This document shows positions 1 to 11,162 of a DNA stretch of 64,000 bases, piece by piece. The stretch lies in the NCBI RefSeq assembly GCF_932526225.1, contig NC_064038.1, forward strand, positions 11,097,070 to 11,161,069, in the 5' to 3' direction. The position numbers and the translations under genes are program-made. The notes beneath the pieces were generated by a model. It had not been told where the DNA came from and searched no databases. It worked only from the letters and a program-made list of their open reading frames with translations. Numbering within the stretch: the stretch's first letter is position 1; each line of letters starts with the position of its first letter. Source of the stretch: Nematostella vectensis (taxonomy: Eukaryota > Cnidaria > Anthozoa > Actiniaria > Edwardsiidae).

Positions 1-787
1 TTCCACCGAATCTCTGACAGGCTTTAGGGTTGGTGGGTTTCCTTTAAGCGCTGCTGGTATAATATTGCTTAGTAGTCCACAACTACCAACAAATAATCTC
101 CAGAAGGTAGCTGCCAGGTCTTTCCAGGGTTGGGTGGGGAACTGTGTGTCGCATGGGTTCGGGTGGGTTGGATGCCCCTACCAGCTGACACCCATGACAG
201 CTCTACACTTCTGTTCCACCTGTCTATCAATACCTGCTTACCACACTTTAGTCCTTAGTCTTTGCTTTGTTTTTACTACCCCTTGGTGCCCCTCATGACC
301 CAACTCTAGAACTTGTTTAAGTAGTTTAGTAGGTATCAACAATCTAGTTTGACTGTGAAATTGTAGGGTTGTAATCTCAACACCCAGCGTTCTAAGCGTG
401 CAGACGTCCTGGGCGTTGTAGAGTAGATTACTTCCAGTGGCTTGTGATCTGTTAGCAGCACAAATTCCACCCGATACAAATACATTTGGAATCTTTCACA
501 TCCCCAGACTAAACCTAATCCGTATCAATCGTTACGTTCCCTTGTCCTTCCGTGAACGCAAACGCAGGCAAAATTCAGAGTGCGCGCGCAACCGAACTGA
601 ATACCCACCTTCCAGGAGTATAAATGCAAGAACTTTAAGCAAAAAAGGCAACTGTACACCGGCTTACCGAAGAGAGTGACGAGTATGCGGCATTTCATGC
701 ATTTTCTTCAGGGCACTTCAGAACAGGACACCGGCAAAAACCAGCGTGCGCGAGCAACAGAACGTGCGCGAGGCGGCGTCCTCTTGC
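1..787. other. Tract with no recognised gene
   Basis: Only short open frames without similarity that I recognise or splice context are present. The 3' part (about 570-780) is richer in CG dinucleotides than the surrounding sequence and leads into the purine-rich minisatellite. I see no gene here. Confidence 0.5.
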
Positions 788-1101
788 CGGCATCGGTGAG
801 GAAGGGGAGAGAGGGAGGAGGGGGAAGAAGGGGCAGGAGTGGGCAAGAGGAGGGGTAAGGGAAGGAATTAGGGGGAGGAGGGGTGAAGAGGAATGAGGGG
901 GGTGGAGGGGTGAGGAGGAATGATGGGGGAGAAGGGGGAATGATGGGTAAGGAGGGGGTAAGGAGAGGGAAGGAGGGGGAAGGAGGAATGAGGGGGGAGG
1001 AAGGAGGGGTTAGGAGAAAAGAGAGGGGAGGAGGGCGAAGGAGGGGTAAGGAGGAATGATGGGGAAGAAGGGGGAATGATGGGTAAGGAGGGGGTAAGGA
1101 G
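788..1101. repeat. Purine-rich (G/A) minisatellite, cut by assembly gap
   Basis: The plus strand is almost pure G and A, built from degenerate units such as GGAGGAATGAGGGG. It runs straight into the N gap, so its true length is unknown. Long open frames on the minus strand (Pro/Ser/Leu-rich) are artefacts of the repeat. A phrase of about 50 bases around 855-900 recurs nearly unchanged at about 7898-7950 in a second array, so both belong to one family. Confidence 0.85.
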
Positions 1102-1301
1102 NNNNNNNNNNNNNNNNNNNNNNNNNNNNNNNNNNNNNNNNNNNNNNNNNNNNNNNNNNNNNNNNNNNNNNNNNNNNNNNNNNNNNNNNNNNNNNNNNNN
1201 NNNNNNNNNNNNNNNNNNNNNNNNNNNNNNNNNNNNNNNNNNNNNNNNNNNNNNNNNNNNNNNNNNNNNNNNNNNNNNNNNNNNNNNNNNNNNNNNNNNN
1301 N
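1102..1301. other. Assembly gap of 200 N
   Basis: Exactly 200 unknown bases, a conventional length for a scaffold gap of unknown size. It lies inside the purine-rich minisatellite, which probably caused the break in assembly. Confidence 0.99.
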
Positions 1302-3710
1302 TGTAAAAAAAAATACGTGAAAACGTAAGACCGAGTGGGGCCTGGGAGTTGCACGATTGACTGGATGGATGTGGATGGTGGATTGTGACACCACAGGATA
1401 CCCGCGCGATGACCACAAAACCAAGTCGCATAGCTATACCATATTTCTATACCTATGGAGCTCCGCGCGCGGCCTGCAGCCGCGCTGGCTCCGCTAAAAA
1501 GTATTATTCTCTCCTCAGAAAGAAAGAATTTACAAAACTAATCTTAATTATTCTTACCAAACAAAAATGCAACCTACCGTTTCATTCGTTTCAAGTCGGC
1601 GAGAAACCAACATTTATAATCATAGTTTGCTGCTTTGTTTTTTTCAATTTCTCCATCTTTAGGCATGGGTTCTTTCTTATATTTTAGGCTTTTTGTAAAG
1701 ACTCTTTTATCGACTTTTTTCATTTCCATTTTGTGAATCGGTAGTGTAATCTTCCGCCGTGTGATAACCAGTTTGTTGGAGGGGAAATTCGACAGCGGAC
1801 TCAGAGAGAATTGTAGATTCTTTGATTTAAGCAATTCATGACTGTGGTAGAGTTTCTCAAATAATTTTCCCACTCCTAAGATTATTGGAAGTTTGTGTTT
1901 TTCTAGAGTGGTGACGACACCGTGTCAGCTAAGCGTGGTTACACAGTTGGCGCGGGCAGGCAGGCGAGGCAGAACCACAGGACCCCCGCGCATTGACAAA
2001 AAAAACTCAGTCGCATACCCATGGAGCTCCGCGCGCTGGCTCGGCTATAAGCTCAGTGATAATATGTGTTTCCACATACCCCTTTCAATGTCTTTTGATG
2101 GCAGGCAGATAACTGGCTAAAAAGGAAAACTGTAACGGAAACCCTGTGCCGTCCCCCCTCGGAACACTTTGTACGATATTGTATTACGTAACTAATAAAC
2201 CACTTGGATTTTTCATTGTGGCGGTAAGGTAGGCAAACATGCTAATAACATGGCAGTGTGGTGGGAAGAAGGGGGTAAATTATCATGGGAAGGGGGGTAT
2301 GGGGTTGGGTATTTAGAGGTGGCAATTTTTTCATCATAGCGAGGGGAAGGGGGGCACAAAAATTGAAATGCTCCATTTTAAAGAACTTTTATAAGAACTT
2401 TAAAGTTTTTATAACCATTCAGTTATAGGAAGTATAGAAAGCATAGATGAGCTTTCTGAAAAGGAAATTAAATTTGAGTTTGCAACAGAGCTTTGAAAAT
2501 TTTTCTTGGCCCCGCGAAAGGATATTATGAATCGAGTGTATAATTTCAAGTTTTGGCGGGAAAATCTAAAATTCGTTAAAATTCTAAGACGGTAATACCA
2601 CAAAATATTGACAAAAAGTTTTGCAATGCAATGCGACCCACAATGAAACAAAAACCATTTATAGGAGAGAATTATATGCGAAAAAAGAAAATCAGTGGCT
2701 ATATGCCCGACAGTCGGGAAAGTTCCTCGATGACCTTTCTAAACTTAATATAGAATACTTTGAACTCACAAGGTTGACAATTTACCGTGACGTTTTAGCA
2801 AATTGAGAACTGGTGACATTCAGAAGCTTAAGAAAACATTACATGCGCAAATAAAAAAAATATATATTTTAGAAAGGCTTTATGGTTCCCCTGTGTCTAT
2901 CCCAGAAAGCCGTGGGGCCGTTTAAAAACAAAATGGAGAACGGACGACCGGAGAGAAGTTGTTCTTGCGGAGCGCACCGTTTTCCTTGCTTCAGTCTGTA
3001 TCTTAAAGACAACAATAATGGTTCCTGAACTAGGCATAACTACATCAAATGTTATTTCTTCGGGAACAAGATTGGGAGGCGCTACTGCCTATTTTATTGG
3101 CCAATTTGATGGAAGGATAGTCGATTTACCAATTTCGAGTCCTGCACCTGTGATGCAGCGAACAGTTCTACCTTTTAAACGACTACTTTTGACTATAAAT
3201 TGTGATGTCTCCCCACATTTCCTTATAATAAATGGCAGCCATTTTGACATTGTATATGCACTACGCATACGTGGCGGCCATGTTGTCTCTTATTTCTGGG
3301 AATGAAATAACGAAAACCGCATAACGAAACACACAACGATCTTCAGCAATAAATAGGAAGACATGAAGACGGGAACTAATATAGGGCGCATATACTTCCC
3401 CTTGTAATTTAATTTACATCTCGATCTACGTCACAAAATGACCAAATCTATCAATTCTGAAAGGTTATATATACTTTTTCGATTCCTTTTTAAAAACTAT
3501 ATAGAACATCACTCATTGGGGCGCTTATTAGGTTGATATGGCTATAAGGGGGTATAATTGAGTATAACAAGATTTGGGTTTAACTTATTAAAAGAAGATA
3601 ATCGTAGACAACCGGGGTTTCAGTTGTAAGGGAAAAAAATGGTGAACCAAGGTAAAGTTGTAAAGTAAGGTAATCAAAAAGTCTGGTTGTTGTTCATAAC
3701 GACCTCGACT
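1302..3710. other. Intergenic tract, no recognised gene
   Basis: No convincing coding sequence. Two places, about 1384-1497 and 1960-2052, share short phrases (CCACAGGA..CCCGCGC and ATGGAGCTCCGCGCG) and are probably diverged copies of one repeat. The open frame at 3018-3305 has no recognisable domain and no splice or promoter context, so I do not call it. Confidence 0.4.
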
Positions 3711-4478
3711 TCGTGTCGAGGTACGCTTCACGCCGCTTCTATTACACGCGGAAATGGCGCTAATTCTTAATTCTTACCAATAACGACCTCGACTTCGTGT
3801 TTAGGCACTGCTTCTATCACGCGGAAATGGCGCTAATTCTAACCAATAACGAACCTCGTTTTCGTGTCGAGGCACTGCTTCTATCACGCGGAAATGGCGC
3901 TAATTCTTACCAATAACGACCTCGACTTCGTGTTTACGCACTGCTTCTATCACGCGGAAATGGCGCTAATTCTAACCAATAACGAACCTCGTTTTCGTGT
4001 CGAGGCACTGCTTCTATCACGCGGAAATGGCGCTAATTCTTACCAATAACGGCCTCGTCTTCGTGTCGAGGCACTACTTCTATCACGCGGAAATGGCGCT
4101 AATTCTTACCAATAACGACCTCGTCTTCGTGTCGAGGTACGCGTCACGCCGCTTCTATCACGCGGAAATGGCGCTTATTCTTGCCAGTAACGACCTCGAC
4201 TTCGTGTCGAGGTACGCGTCACGCTGCTTCTATCATGCGGAAATGGCGCTTATTCTTATCAGTAACTACCTCGACTTCGTGTCGAGGCACTGCTTCTTTC
4301 ACGCAGAAATGGCGCTTATTCCTACCAATAACGACGCAGAAATGGCGCTTATTCCTACCAATAACGACCTCGTTTTCGTGTCGAGGTACGCGTCAAGCCG
4401 CTTCTATCACACGGAAATGGCGCTAATTCTTACCAATAACGACCTCGACTTCGTGTTGAGGCACTGCTTCTATCTATA
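3711..4478. repeat. Tandem satellite, units of about 67-76 bp, each with a small hairpin
   Basis: About eleven units share the core GGAAATGGCGCTAATTCTTACC and are linked by CCTCGACTTCGTGTCGAGG, a 7-bp perfect stem (CCTCGAC/GTCGAGG) around a TTCGT loop. Units differ mainly by presence or absence of TACGC(G/T)TCACGC. One frame stays open across several units (3997-4557) and would give a repeated 22-residue peptide, but I consider that a by-product of the repeat length. Confidence 0.85.
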
Positions 4479-5021
4479 TACTGAATTGCGCTGGCGGCAA
4501 TTCAATGATACATTTCAGCTGTCATTCTTTTTTGACAAGGAAAAAAATGTATCTTAGACAATAAGTAAAATTGCATGTGAGTATGGACCAATAAACGTTG
4601 ATTGAATCTTTTAAACCGTTTCCACGAATTTGACTAAAACGGTTAAAACCGTTTATATAGCATACTCTGGAAACTAAGATATTATATTAATGTTTTATAT
4701 TAAAAGTTTTGTTTCCAAAGAAACCCAACTTTACCAAGGTAGCAGGGTTTGTATAGAGCCTCTCGGAGTATTAACGAATATTTGCGAACGCCAAGCCCAG
4801 AGCGATCGTTCGTCAAAGAATCTTGAAGACTTGCACACTGGAAAAACTGCACAACAGAACATAGAAACAAGGTATGACTTATCATGAAGGTTGTCATTGA
4901 TTTTCTAAGTATACCATGATGTAAGGTTCCAAGCATACCATGATGCAAGATTGAAAACTGAAAAATGGGTGAGGAGAAAAGAACCTCTAGTAATTTTTAA
5001 AAACAAGCATCCCAAAAGAGT

Positions 5022-5390
5022 AAAGGCCGGTTTACACGCGTTGCTAAATACAGGAATGCTCACAGTTTGCAGTCATAACCCTAACCCTACGCCCAAAGGC
5101 TTTTCTACAATTTCTTTCAAGTTTTGATACGTCTAAATGCCCCAAAAAAGGATTACTGTTTCGTCAGTTTATGCTCTACAAAGTGTGGTGAGCATTCCTG
5201 TATTTGTTTTACACTTGCGATTTTTGATGCAATTTGATGCAATGTCACATCTGTCGCGGCAATTTTTTTTCCTTTTTTTTTCAAATCACGTTTGCATTGG
5301 CGATTTATAGTTTCAGCGCGCACACGAGCAAAAATCGGTGCGAAAGATGCGACAGAAATTTCATTAAATATCGCAAGTGTAAAACGACCT
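5022..5390. mobile_element. MITE with terminal inverted repeats, interrupted by a second MITE
   Basis: The outer element starts with AAAGGCCGGTTTACAC and ends with GTGTAAAACGACCTT, imperfect inverted copies. Inner sequence near 5207 (TTTTACACTTGCGATTTTT) is mirrored at about 5367-5384 (ATATCGCAAGTGTAAAA). At 5046-5205 lies a separate unit with its own inverted ends. No coding capacity, so this is a non-autonomous DNA transposon remnant; superfamily not assigned. Confidence 0.6.
5046..5205. mobile_element. Inner MITE, about 160 bp
   Basis: Ends are AAATACAGGAATGCTCAC and its reverse complement GTGAGCATTCCTGTATTT. It sits inside the 5022-5390 MITE and is therefore younger. Its interior contains two short CCCTAA steps, too few to be telomeric. 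Confidence 0.65.
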
Positions 5391-5917
5391 TAAGGGCGCC
5401 GACATAGGTTAAAAAGTTGGCAATCTAAATTCGGTTTTTCACCAAAAAGACATATCTGGGTAGAGAATATCGACCGCAAGCAGTTACAAGCAATCACAAG
5501 CTCTATAGGTTTATTTCCCGCTGTCATGTGTAACAATAGGAGATAATTTATATATTATAACTTTTAATATTGCGATAGAGACTTGGATGCAAATATTAGG
5601 AAAAATGTGATTTATTATTTAGACGTTTGAGTCCGGCTTTGCGCTTTGATACAGGGTTATATCCCTGCTAAGAAGTTTACAGTAATTAGCGCTATTTCCC
5701 CATCCTCTCTCGGCATGTAAATCCACGCAAAAGTCATGCACACCAAAGAAAGAACAAGGATATGAAATCCTGATAAAAAGGCTAATTTTGCCTGGATATA
5801 CTCAAGGAAACTCTTCGTTTTTGAAAAGTTAACTTATCTGTTTAGAGTTTTGTTATACATTAATATTTCTCTGAGTGCAAAAAGCTAATCTTACTTCTCA
5901 CGCGTTTTTAGCGTTAA

Positions 5918-6165
5918 AGCGGCCATCGCACCCATCGCCAGTTAACTTCCGCAGGGCCACGGTAACCTCAACCGACAAGAGACAAAATAATCTATGAGAA
6001 TCCGCGCTATTCTACAGGCCATCCGTTCTAAATTATCAGTCACATCCTCAAAAAAAACTTCCTAATAGACACACTGCTTTTACAATTTTGAAATATTTTT
6101 CGCGTTGTCCGTTAAAAATTATCGGATATTTTTACGTAACCGGCCGAAAGTAAAGTGGCCGCTTT
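5918..6165. mobile_element. TTAA-flanked MITE, diverged copy A of a four-copy family
   Basis: The sequence from AGCGGCC to GGCCGCT is flanked by TTAA. The interior shares long phrases with copies at 25679-25924, 48801-49000 and 51259-51504, for example GGCCATCCGTTCTAAATTA and TTTGAAATATTTTTCGCG. It is the most diverged copy at its ends. A TTAA target is used by piggyBac and Kolobok elements; which of these mobilised the family is not decided by the sequence. Confidence 0.7.
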
Positions 6166-6304
6166 TTAAAATCAGATGGAATACAATAAAGCATCCAGCT
6201 TAAACAGCACCTGCATTGGAGTTATTTGCACCGAGCCTCAGTTTTCTAATGTAATAAACCAAGTATTATTATTTTTCTGAATAGGTTTTCTGCAAGGCAG
6301 CAAG

Positions 6305-7060
6305 ATGTTAACAACCATGTACTTCTTATCCATCACGCTGTTGCTATGGGAGCGTGTTGCTGCAGACAAGTGCGTCCCTTTCACCCAAAAGGGCGTTTCC
6401 CTTCAAGGTCACGTGATCGACACAAGGATCGTCGACAACAAAACGCACTGCGAGCAGATTTGCTTCGATGAGAAGATGACGTGCACATCTATCAACTACA
6501 AACCGGCAGAGTGAGTGAGCCTAAAGACTGTTTTAGAAATCTGGTTACAGAAGCCTTTATATCGCAACGTTATACACCCCCCCCCCCCCCCCAAACCATA
6601 GCCTTTTCCGCAGGCGTCGCGAGTGGTTTGGTAAAAAGGCTTTTTTTTCGATTTCGGGCTTCCTGTGGGTTGTTCAAGAAAGAGTGGGGGCCTGGGTTAG
6701 AGGGAATCCGGCTTCCGGTTCCAGTTCAACTCGCCACAGGAACCATAATTCATAAAAAAATGAAAGGTAAAAAAAAAATAATAAAAACACTCGAGGTGCC
6801 TGCGGAGGAAGCTTCCCAAACAGCATTGGAAAGTCTTTTCCCAGAAAGTCAAGAATTTGTCGATATCCCTGTTGTTGTTTTCAGGTCGCTATGCGAGTTG
6901 AACTCAGTTTCTCACATGACACATCCGGACAAGTATGGCCCGGACGCTGACTCATTCTACGCCATGGTGAGCCCGCCGATCTTATGCAATAAAAATTACT
7001 GTGGAAACGGCAAGACATGTGTTGTGTTGGATGAAGTAGTTACGTACAAATGCGTACCAG
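6305..7060 (+). CDS. Secreted PAN/apple and EGF-like protein, 5' exons
   Basis: Two exons, 6305-6510 and 6885-7060, join in frame (donor GTGAGT, acceptor TTTTCAG) to give 127 codons plus one base. Residues 1-21 form a signal peptide (hydrophobic core ending at VAA). Residues about 23-95 resemble a PAN/apple domain (KC at the start, a C..C pair, NYKP, then LCELN). Residues about 104-127 look like an EGF-like domain start (C-N-K-N-Y-C-G-N-G-K-T-C and YKC). A second possible start lies at 6317. The protein should be secreted and bind protein or carbohydrate; no specific ligand can be named. Exon 2 ends in phase 1 before GTACGA. The next exon is uncertain: the glycine-rich exon at 8211-8885 is a candidate, but the phases do not match simply. 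Confidence 0.65.
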
Positions 7061-7063
7061 GTA

Positions 7064-7325
7064 CGATAATGATGATAGCGATAATGTTGATGTTGATGAA
7101 AATGATGACGGCGACACGATAATGATGCGGACGATACGTTAATGACGACGACGATGATATGAAGGGGATAAAGATGATGATGATAACAAAATGATGGGGA
7201 TGATGATGATGATGATGACTACGATAATCATGACGGCGACACGATAATGATGGGGATGACACGTTAATGATGACGATGATGATATGACGGGATAATGATG
7301 ATGGTGAAATGCCTCTGATGGTGGT
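7064..7325. repeat. GAT/GAC trinucleotide-rich microsatellite
   Basis: Degenerate GATGAT, GACGAC and ATAATG steps begin directly after the 5' splice site of the PAN-gene exon at 7060. Open frames on both strands here are low-complexity artefacts. Confidence 0.8.
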
Positions 7326-7809
7326 GATGATTATTTAACAATAATACCTAAGGCCGTTTGGACTATGATTTGACACGAGGCCGAGAGGTCTAATTGTTTT
7401 AGAATTCACCAACTAGATGGTCTTAGACAAAATAGCGACGATTGAAAATGGTTTGTATATCGACGGTGGTTTTTTAGTGCCTGTGAATGGCCGCTCGTAT
7501 TGATTGCAATGAAAACCTTGAACATATTACATGATATGATCGGCGTTTTTGGTCGTTTCTTACCGTTGAAAATACTTATATCTGGTTGCCTTCAGGTTTA
7601 TTTTCTGGCATTATCCAATTAGTCCCTAAGAAAGCATTATCTAATTAGTCCCTAAAAAAGTCGTCGCTAACTCCGGCATTACCATTTTCCCGAGCATTTC
7701 GCTACTCACCGTCTATCACTAATAGACCATTAGTAGCTCAGCCAATCAGAATGCAGAATCTGTGAAAGACTTCTAGTTGGTGAATTCCATGATAAAGTGA
7801 GACGATGAC

Positions 7810-8140
7810 AATGACAGGCACTCAGGAGGGATGACGGGGGTGAGGAGGGGGAAGGGTGAGGAGGGGGAAGAGGGGGCAGAGTGAGCAAGAGGATGGGTGA
7901 GGGAAGGAATGAGGGGGAGGAGGGGTGAAGAGGAATGAGGGGGTGAGGAGGGGGGAAGGAAGGGGGAGGAGGAAGGAGGGGGTAAGGAGGGGTGAGGCGG
8001 AATAAGGGGGGAGGAGGGGGGAAGGAGGGAAAAGGAGGAATGAGGGGGGAGGAGGGCGAAGGAGGGGTGAGGAGGGATGAGGGGGGGGGGGCGAAAAGGG
8101 AAAGCAGGGGGGGAGGAGGGTTGAGGAGGAATGAGGGGGG
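7810..8140. repeat. Second purine-rich (G/A) minisatellite
   Basis: Plus strand nearly free of C and T, with units such as GGAGGAATGAGGGGG. It shares a near-identical stretch of about 50 bases with the array at 788-1101. It lies in the presumed intron before the glycine-rich exon, and may have displaced or collapsed sequence there. Confidence 0.85.
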
Positions 8141-8210
8141 CGCTTGTCACATAAGAGAAGCCCATAAGATTAAAACTGACACAAAATTATTTTCCTTTTA
8201 GAATTAAAGC

Positions 8211-8885
8211 AAACAACCTGCGAAACGAGGAGGCGATTCAGTAGAGATTCTGGGAGGTCGACTAACAAATTCTTCAGCAAAGGAGCTGGGCGAAACTGTT
8301 GAGGATAAAGCAGGCACAGGGGGCGGGGGAGGGTCATTTGTTTATACAAGCACTGGTACATTACTTCTCGCTGCTGGAGGGGGAGGGGGTGTGTCAAATG
8401 GTCTTGTCGGTGTAGACGGGCAAGTGTCCGAAAACGGGACGGCTAGTCATGGATTTAAACCCATTTATAGTCGCGGTGGGGGGACCAATGGTAATCCGGG
8501 GGTGTGCAACACTGCTGGAGGGAATTGGCATGGAGGGGTGGGTGCGGGATGGAACGGCGCAGGTTGCTACAGAACCAGCACTGTGCATGGTGAAGCAGGC
8601 GGGTCTAGAGCGGAGGGCTGGCTGGGCGGTAGAGCCGGAGGTATGAACAGTGGGTACAACGGTGGGCCTCCCCCTGGGGCGGCCGGTGGATTTGGAGGAG
8701 GGGGTGCAGAAGACAATGGTGCCTCTGGGGGTGGGGGTGGGTATTCAGGAGGAGGTAGTGGTATACTTTACAAGCAGGCCGGTGGTGGAGGGGGTTCATT
8801 TTGTGGTGGGAGTTACTGCAAGGGAATTACAGGGGGTAACTCAGACAGCAATGGATATGTGCGTATTATATTTCTTGGTCTGTAA
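8211..8885 (+). CDS. Glycine-rich domain exon (probable 3' exon of secreted gene)
   Basis: One frame is open from just after a TAA at 8205 to the TGA/TAA at 8883-8885. It encodes about 224 residues: RGGDSVE, then GGGGGSF, LLLAAGGGGG, GGVGAGW, SRAEGW, GGFGGGG, GGGGGYSGGGSG and GGGGGSFCGG. This pattern is that of the glycine-rich extracellular domain known from ALK/LTK receptors and many cnidarian secreted proteins, and it ends with a hydrophobic GYVRIIFLGL. The usual first part of such a domain is not visible upstream. The obvious acceptor TTTTAG at 8197-8202 leads this frame into an immediate stop; an acceptor at AAAG (about 8210) would avoid it but needs a preceding phase-2 exon, whereas the PAN exon ends in phase 1. 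Missing exon, misassembly or decay are all possible. Confidence 0.55.
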   Translation, partial: KQPAKRGGDSVEILGGRLTNSSAKELGETVEDKAGTGGGGGSFVYTSTGTLLLAAGGGGGVSNGLVGVDGQVSENGTASHGFKPIYSRGGGTNGNPGVCNTAGGNWHGGVGAGWNGAGCYRTSTVHGEAGGSRAEGWLGGRAGGMNSGYNGGPPPGAAGGFGGGGAEDNGASGGGGGYSGGGSGILYKQAGGGGGSFCGGSYCKGITGGNSDSNGYVRIIFLGL

Positions 8886-10420
8886 AAAGCAACTTCAATT
8901 AACTTCAACTAGCAGACACACGCAAGCGGGCTGACTTTTTTTTTATAGCCACGCTGTCACCCAAGGGCGGCGGGAGGGGGGGGGGGGGGCATTTGTATCA
9001 TTCTTGAACAATTCTCCTATTACTTGCACTTTTTCGATTTCCAGTAGATGTCCGCTAACAAGAAATTTGACTAAATAGCTAAAGAAAACTAGTCTGTATT
9101 TAAATACATTAAAATTCTTAAAGGAATTTCTGTGAAGATAACAAGCTTTGCACTGCTACATAAAGGTCGCTTTAAGAAGCCAAACCCAGGCTAGCCATCA
9201 TTCACTGCTTTAGGGGCTACATTTACTGATAGACAGCAGCAAAACAATGTGTTTTGGTGATTTGGCCCCTAAAACTGTAACATAGATATGGCGCATAATA
9301 TTTACTGTATAATTAAGCACATTCATTTTGTAAGATTAGAACGTATTAAATAATCATTCATGCAAGAAGGAACCAAGTGTCCATTATTCTGTGGCAAAAA
9401 GCTTTCCCCATATAGGATCTTTTTATACAAAACATACGTAGGAACATGTAGAATATAGTACGATTTTGAGGAAATTATTTGGAAAATCTGCTCCCTAATA
9501 TATATCTTATTTGTGATTTTCTGTTTTGAAACAATCAGATAGGGCAGGGACTGTGTCTCAGCCAATCAAATTTCTAGTATTAACAAAGACATTTTTTACA
9601 TGCCAGTTCTAAATTATTAAATCTGGAACAGCTGCACAGCCCCCTTCAAAGCCTTGCTGGGCATGGCAAGAATTCCCGTGAGTTTTGGCTGAATAAAAAG
9701 GCTACAACCATTTGAAGTGATCGCTTCTTTGTGATTGCTTATTTAATATTTTGCGCCTTAGGGGGCGCTTTAGCCGAGGGGGGGGAGGGGGGATGAGGTC
9801 TTTTGAGTGCCTTCTTAATCCAGCTTAGTACAGATGCTTAAAAAACCATATTTTCCCAAACATGATGGCGCAGCGCCATAAGTTTTTATTTAGGGACGAA
9901 TCCATTTAACTTTTGAGGGGGCAGGGGGTGGATGATTTTGAAAAAAAATTCATGCAAGCCTACAAAAAAAGAGAGATCGTGCACACCACCAATAGGGGAA
10001 AAAAATCCTGCCCAATAGACAAAAGGAAAAACAAATATCTTGCTCAAAGTTTAAATGGTCCGTTCATTAAGCTGGGGGCTAAAATGCTCATTTGGAAAGT
10101 ATGGTACATTGGACAACAGCTGCTAACAAGCACACTTATTAAAACAATAAACTTTTTTATTTGTATTAAAGAATCTAACTGAACTATTTAAACATTATTT
10201 GTTTTTCTTTTCGTGAATTGCTTTGGCGTGAACTAATTCCCTTTGGATTTAACGGACTTTGATGCTCATTTCGATGCGTTTGGTGATGAGTCTGTGAGCG
10301 TTCTCAGACAGGCTGACAATCATTTGAACTTCATAGGGTTTTGTGAGTCTGGGAGTCCAAGAAAATCAAACCGATGGATTCTATTTGGGTTGCGTTTCGC
10401 GTTGAGAATACAAATAGCTT
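8886..10420. other. Intergenic tract, no recognised gene
   Basis: AT-rich sequence with a G-run at about 8966-8989 and a G-rich patch at about 9775-9795. Small open frames have no recognisable domain. Nothing else seen. Confidence 0.4.
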
Positions 10421-10720
10421 GCGTTGAGCTGATGTCCTGTGAGAACCCATTGCAATCTGTCAATCAAGTGCTCTGTCAATCATTTGCACTTGACAAGGGT
10501 TCTTAACGTAGCTGTCATTAAAAGTGTTAATCACTTGCACTCAAAAGAGTTTTTAATTAATGTAGTACTCACAAACTGTCAACACTTAGTTGCACTTGAA
10601 AGGGTGCTAAACGTAGTTTTCTTGATGAGCGCCTTCAATTGAGAACACCTCCCTGATGAACGCAGCTGTGATGGAGAGCTGTCAATCATGTGCACTTTAC
10701 AGGCTTTTGTCATGACGTCG
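10420..10720. repeat. Degenerate repeats of about 60 bp
   Basis: Loose copies of a unit with CTGTCAATCA, TTGCACTTGA and TTAACGTAG recur four or five times (for example 10456, 10514, 10575, 10679). Divergence is high, so this is an old array. Confidence 0.45.
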
Positions 10721-11162
10721 AGCCATGTCGTCCCCGAGATGACATGCTCTGTGGAAATGATGCATGTCATTGGATGAGTAAAACAAAAATCCACGAAAAA
10801 CAAGCCTTTTTCATGGCCCTTATGCACCTATCAATGATAAGCCCGTGATGTTCATGTTCATCCCGTGGGAGAGGTTTATTGAACTCATCCTTTCCCGGGG
10901 TAGCTATCTATTGATCTAGTGCCCGATCATGTGCCCCACGGACTGGCGTGTTTTCGTTAAGTGTGGTGCACACTGCGGATGCTTGATTGCTTCTTAATTT
11001 ACTTGTTATTCTTGGATGTGAGAATGTTAGCAGACTTGGTTTTTCAGTGTTTTACACTATTCAGTGCATCCATAAAAAGAAATCGCATGTTATATAGTTC
11101 CTGCTATCTCTATATTAATCCTGCTGTACGCCCTTAATGCAACCCTTCATTGATAGTTGCAT

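Noticed and set aside
708-1431. Proline/serine-rich proteins on the minus strand
   Set aside because: They run across the N gap and a purine-rich minisatellite.
3997-4557. Repeat protein of 186 residues
   Set aside because: The frame is open only because satellite units happen to have compatible lengths; no start context, splice sites or domain.
5080-5100. Telomeric repeat
   Set aside because: Only two CCCTAA steps, inside a MITE.
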